A stretch of 5,383 nucleotides of DNA. Source: Candidatus Curtissbacteria bacterium RIFCSPHIGHO2_01_FULL_41_11 (GTDB lineage: Bacteria; Patescibacteriota; Microgenomatia; Curtissbacterales; GWA2-41-24). The notes beneath the pieces are model-generated. The model was not told the DNA's origin. It saw only the letters and a list, made by a program, of their open reading frames with translations, and made no database searches. A program made the translations under genes and the position numbers. Location of the stretch: positions 1 to 5,383 of the forward strand of contig MFAZ01000039.1 in NCBI GenBank assembly GCA_001776335.1. The letters are read 5' to 3'. Positions 4,987 to 5,383 of the stretch are shown one piece after another (position 1 is the first letter of the stretch; every line of letters starts with the position of its first letter).

Positions 4987-5383
4987 TCAAGACTTTTGGG
5001 CCACCTTACTCTTCATAAACTCCAAAATCTCACGCTTAAATCGCTCTTTTGAAAATTTTTGCGCGTGAGCCCGAATAAACTTAGGGTCAAATTGCCCTTT
5101 TTTCTCAAGATCCATAAAGTTGTTTATCGCAAGTGTCAGCGACCCGGCAGTCGGCGGATCGAAATATACTCCCGTACATTTTCCTTTCCCTGCAGGCCAG
5201 TCGATCACAGTTTCCAACACCCCGCCTTCGGCATTGGCAATCACCGGCTTGCCTGCTGCCATAGCTTCCACCGGCACTAATCCAAAATCCTCTTGACTAG
5301 CCGGAAAAATCACCGCTCTGCAATTTTGGTATAGCGCGACCAACTCCTCATCAGGAACTTCCCCAAGAAAGTCTACTGTCGAC
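4987..5383 (-). CDS. WbaZ-like GT4 family glycosyltransferase, C-terminal part (5' end outside the window)
   Basis: The open frame enters from the window edge and ends at TGA (4989-4987), giving 131 residues of the C-terminal Rossmann domain. The donor-binding EX7E motif is visible as EDFGLVPVE (window residues 31-39), followed by AMAAGKPVIA and GGVLETV, which contact the nucleotide sugar in GT-B enzymes. The VDFLGEVPDEELVALYQNCRAVIFPA lead-in (window residues 3-28) and the closing FDPKFIRAHAQKFSKERFK (99-117) resemble WbaZ-like mannosyltransferases. Such enzymes act at the cytoplasmic face of the membrane, transferring a sugar from a nucleotide donor during surface-polysaccharide assembly. 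A TTG at 5343 could be taken for a start, but the conserved sequence continues upstream of it, so the gene is simply cut by the window. The exact sugar and acceptor are inferred from resemblance only. Confidence 0.9.
   Translation of the reverse strand, partial: STVDFLGEVPDEELVALYQNCRAVIFPASQEDFGLVPVEAMAAGKPVIANAEGGVLETVIDWPAGKGKCTGVYFDPPTAGSLTLAINNFMDLEKKGQFDPKFIRAHAQKFSKERFKREILEFMKSKVAQKS

Overview
This window reads as chromosomal DNA from a bacterium with moderately AT-rich sequence. I infer Candidate Phyla Radiation / Patescibacteria, probably Microgenomates-like. The main reason is a set of short palindromic elements translated in frame inside otherwise normal genes (motifs such as SFAKASE, SVRLRSG and TLRGSGQA), a pattern I associate with that group. 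TGA serves as a normal stop codon in mutM and in the glycosyltransferase, which argues against the UGA=Gly lineages (Gracilibacteria, Absconditabacteria). The assignment is inference from style and is not proven.

Every supported gene lies on the minus strand, so the window is read from high to low coordinates. It begins with the C-terminal half of a WbaZ-like GT4 glycosyltransferase (5383-4987, 5' end outside the window). A 78-residue protein of unknown function follows (4946-4710). A plausible promoter at 4698-4670 then precedes a tight run of five genes: ABC exporter ATPase, ABC-2 permease, mutM (formamidopyrimidine-DNA glycosylase), an MFS permease, and recF. The recF gene starts with GTG at 881 and runs off the low-coordinate end without meeting a stop. 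Junctions are 24 nt, 0 nt, a 4-nt ATGA overlap and 2 nt, so this looks like one translationally coupled operon. It mixes a putative efflux system with two DNA-maintenance proteins. The glycosyltransferase and the small ORF may belong to the same transcript or to the end of an upstream envelope-sugar cluster.

The most notable feature is the repeat content. Three of the seven genes (recF, mutM and the ATPase) carry in-frame insertions of a GC-richer palindromic element family. Shared pieces are CCCTTCGAGG, CTCAGG and a tail GGGCAARCC. The elements are read in different frames, which suggests the DNA element rather than a peptide is what spreads. Beside two of these insertions sit arrays of a heptanucleotide repeat (consensus ACTWTCC / GGAWAGT), also translated. 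I see no RNA genes, CRISPR array, transposase, riboswitch or convincing rho-independent terminator, and no stretch longer than about 50 bases is without a gene.
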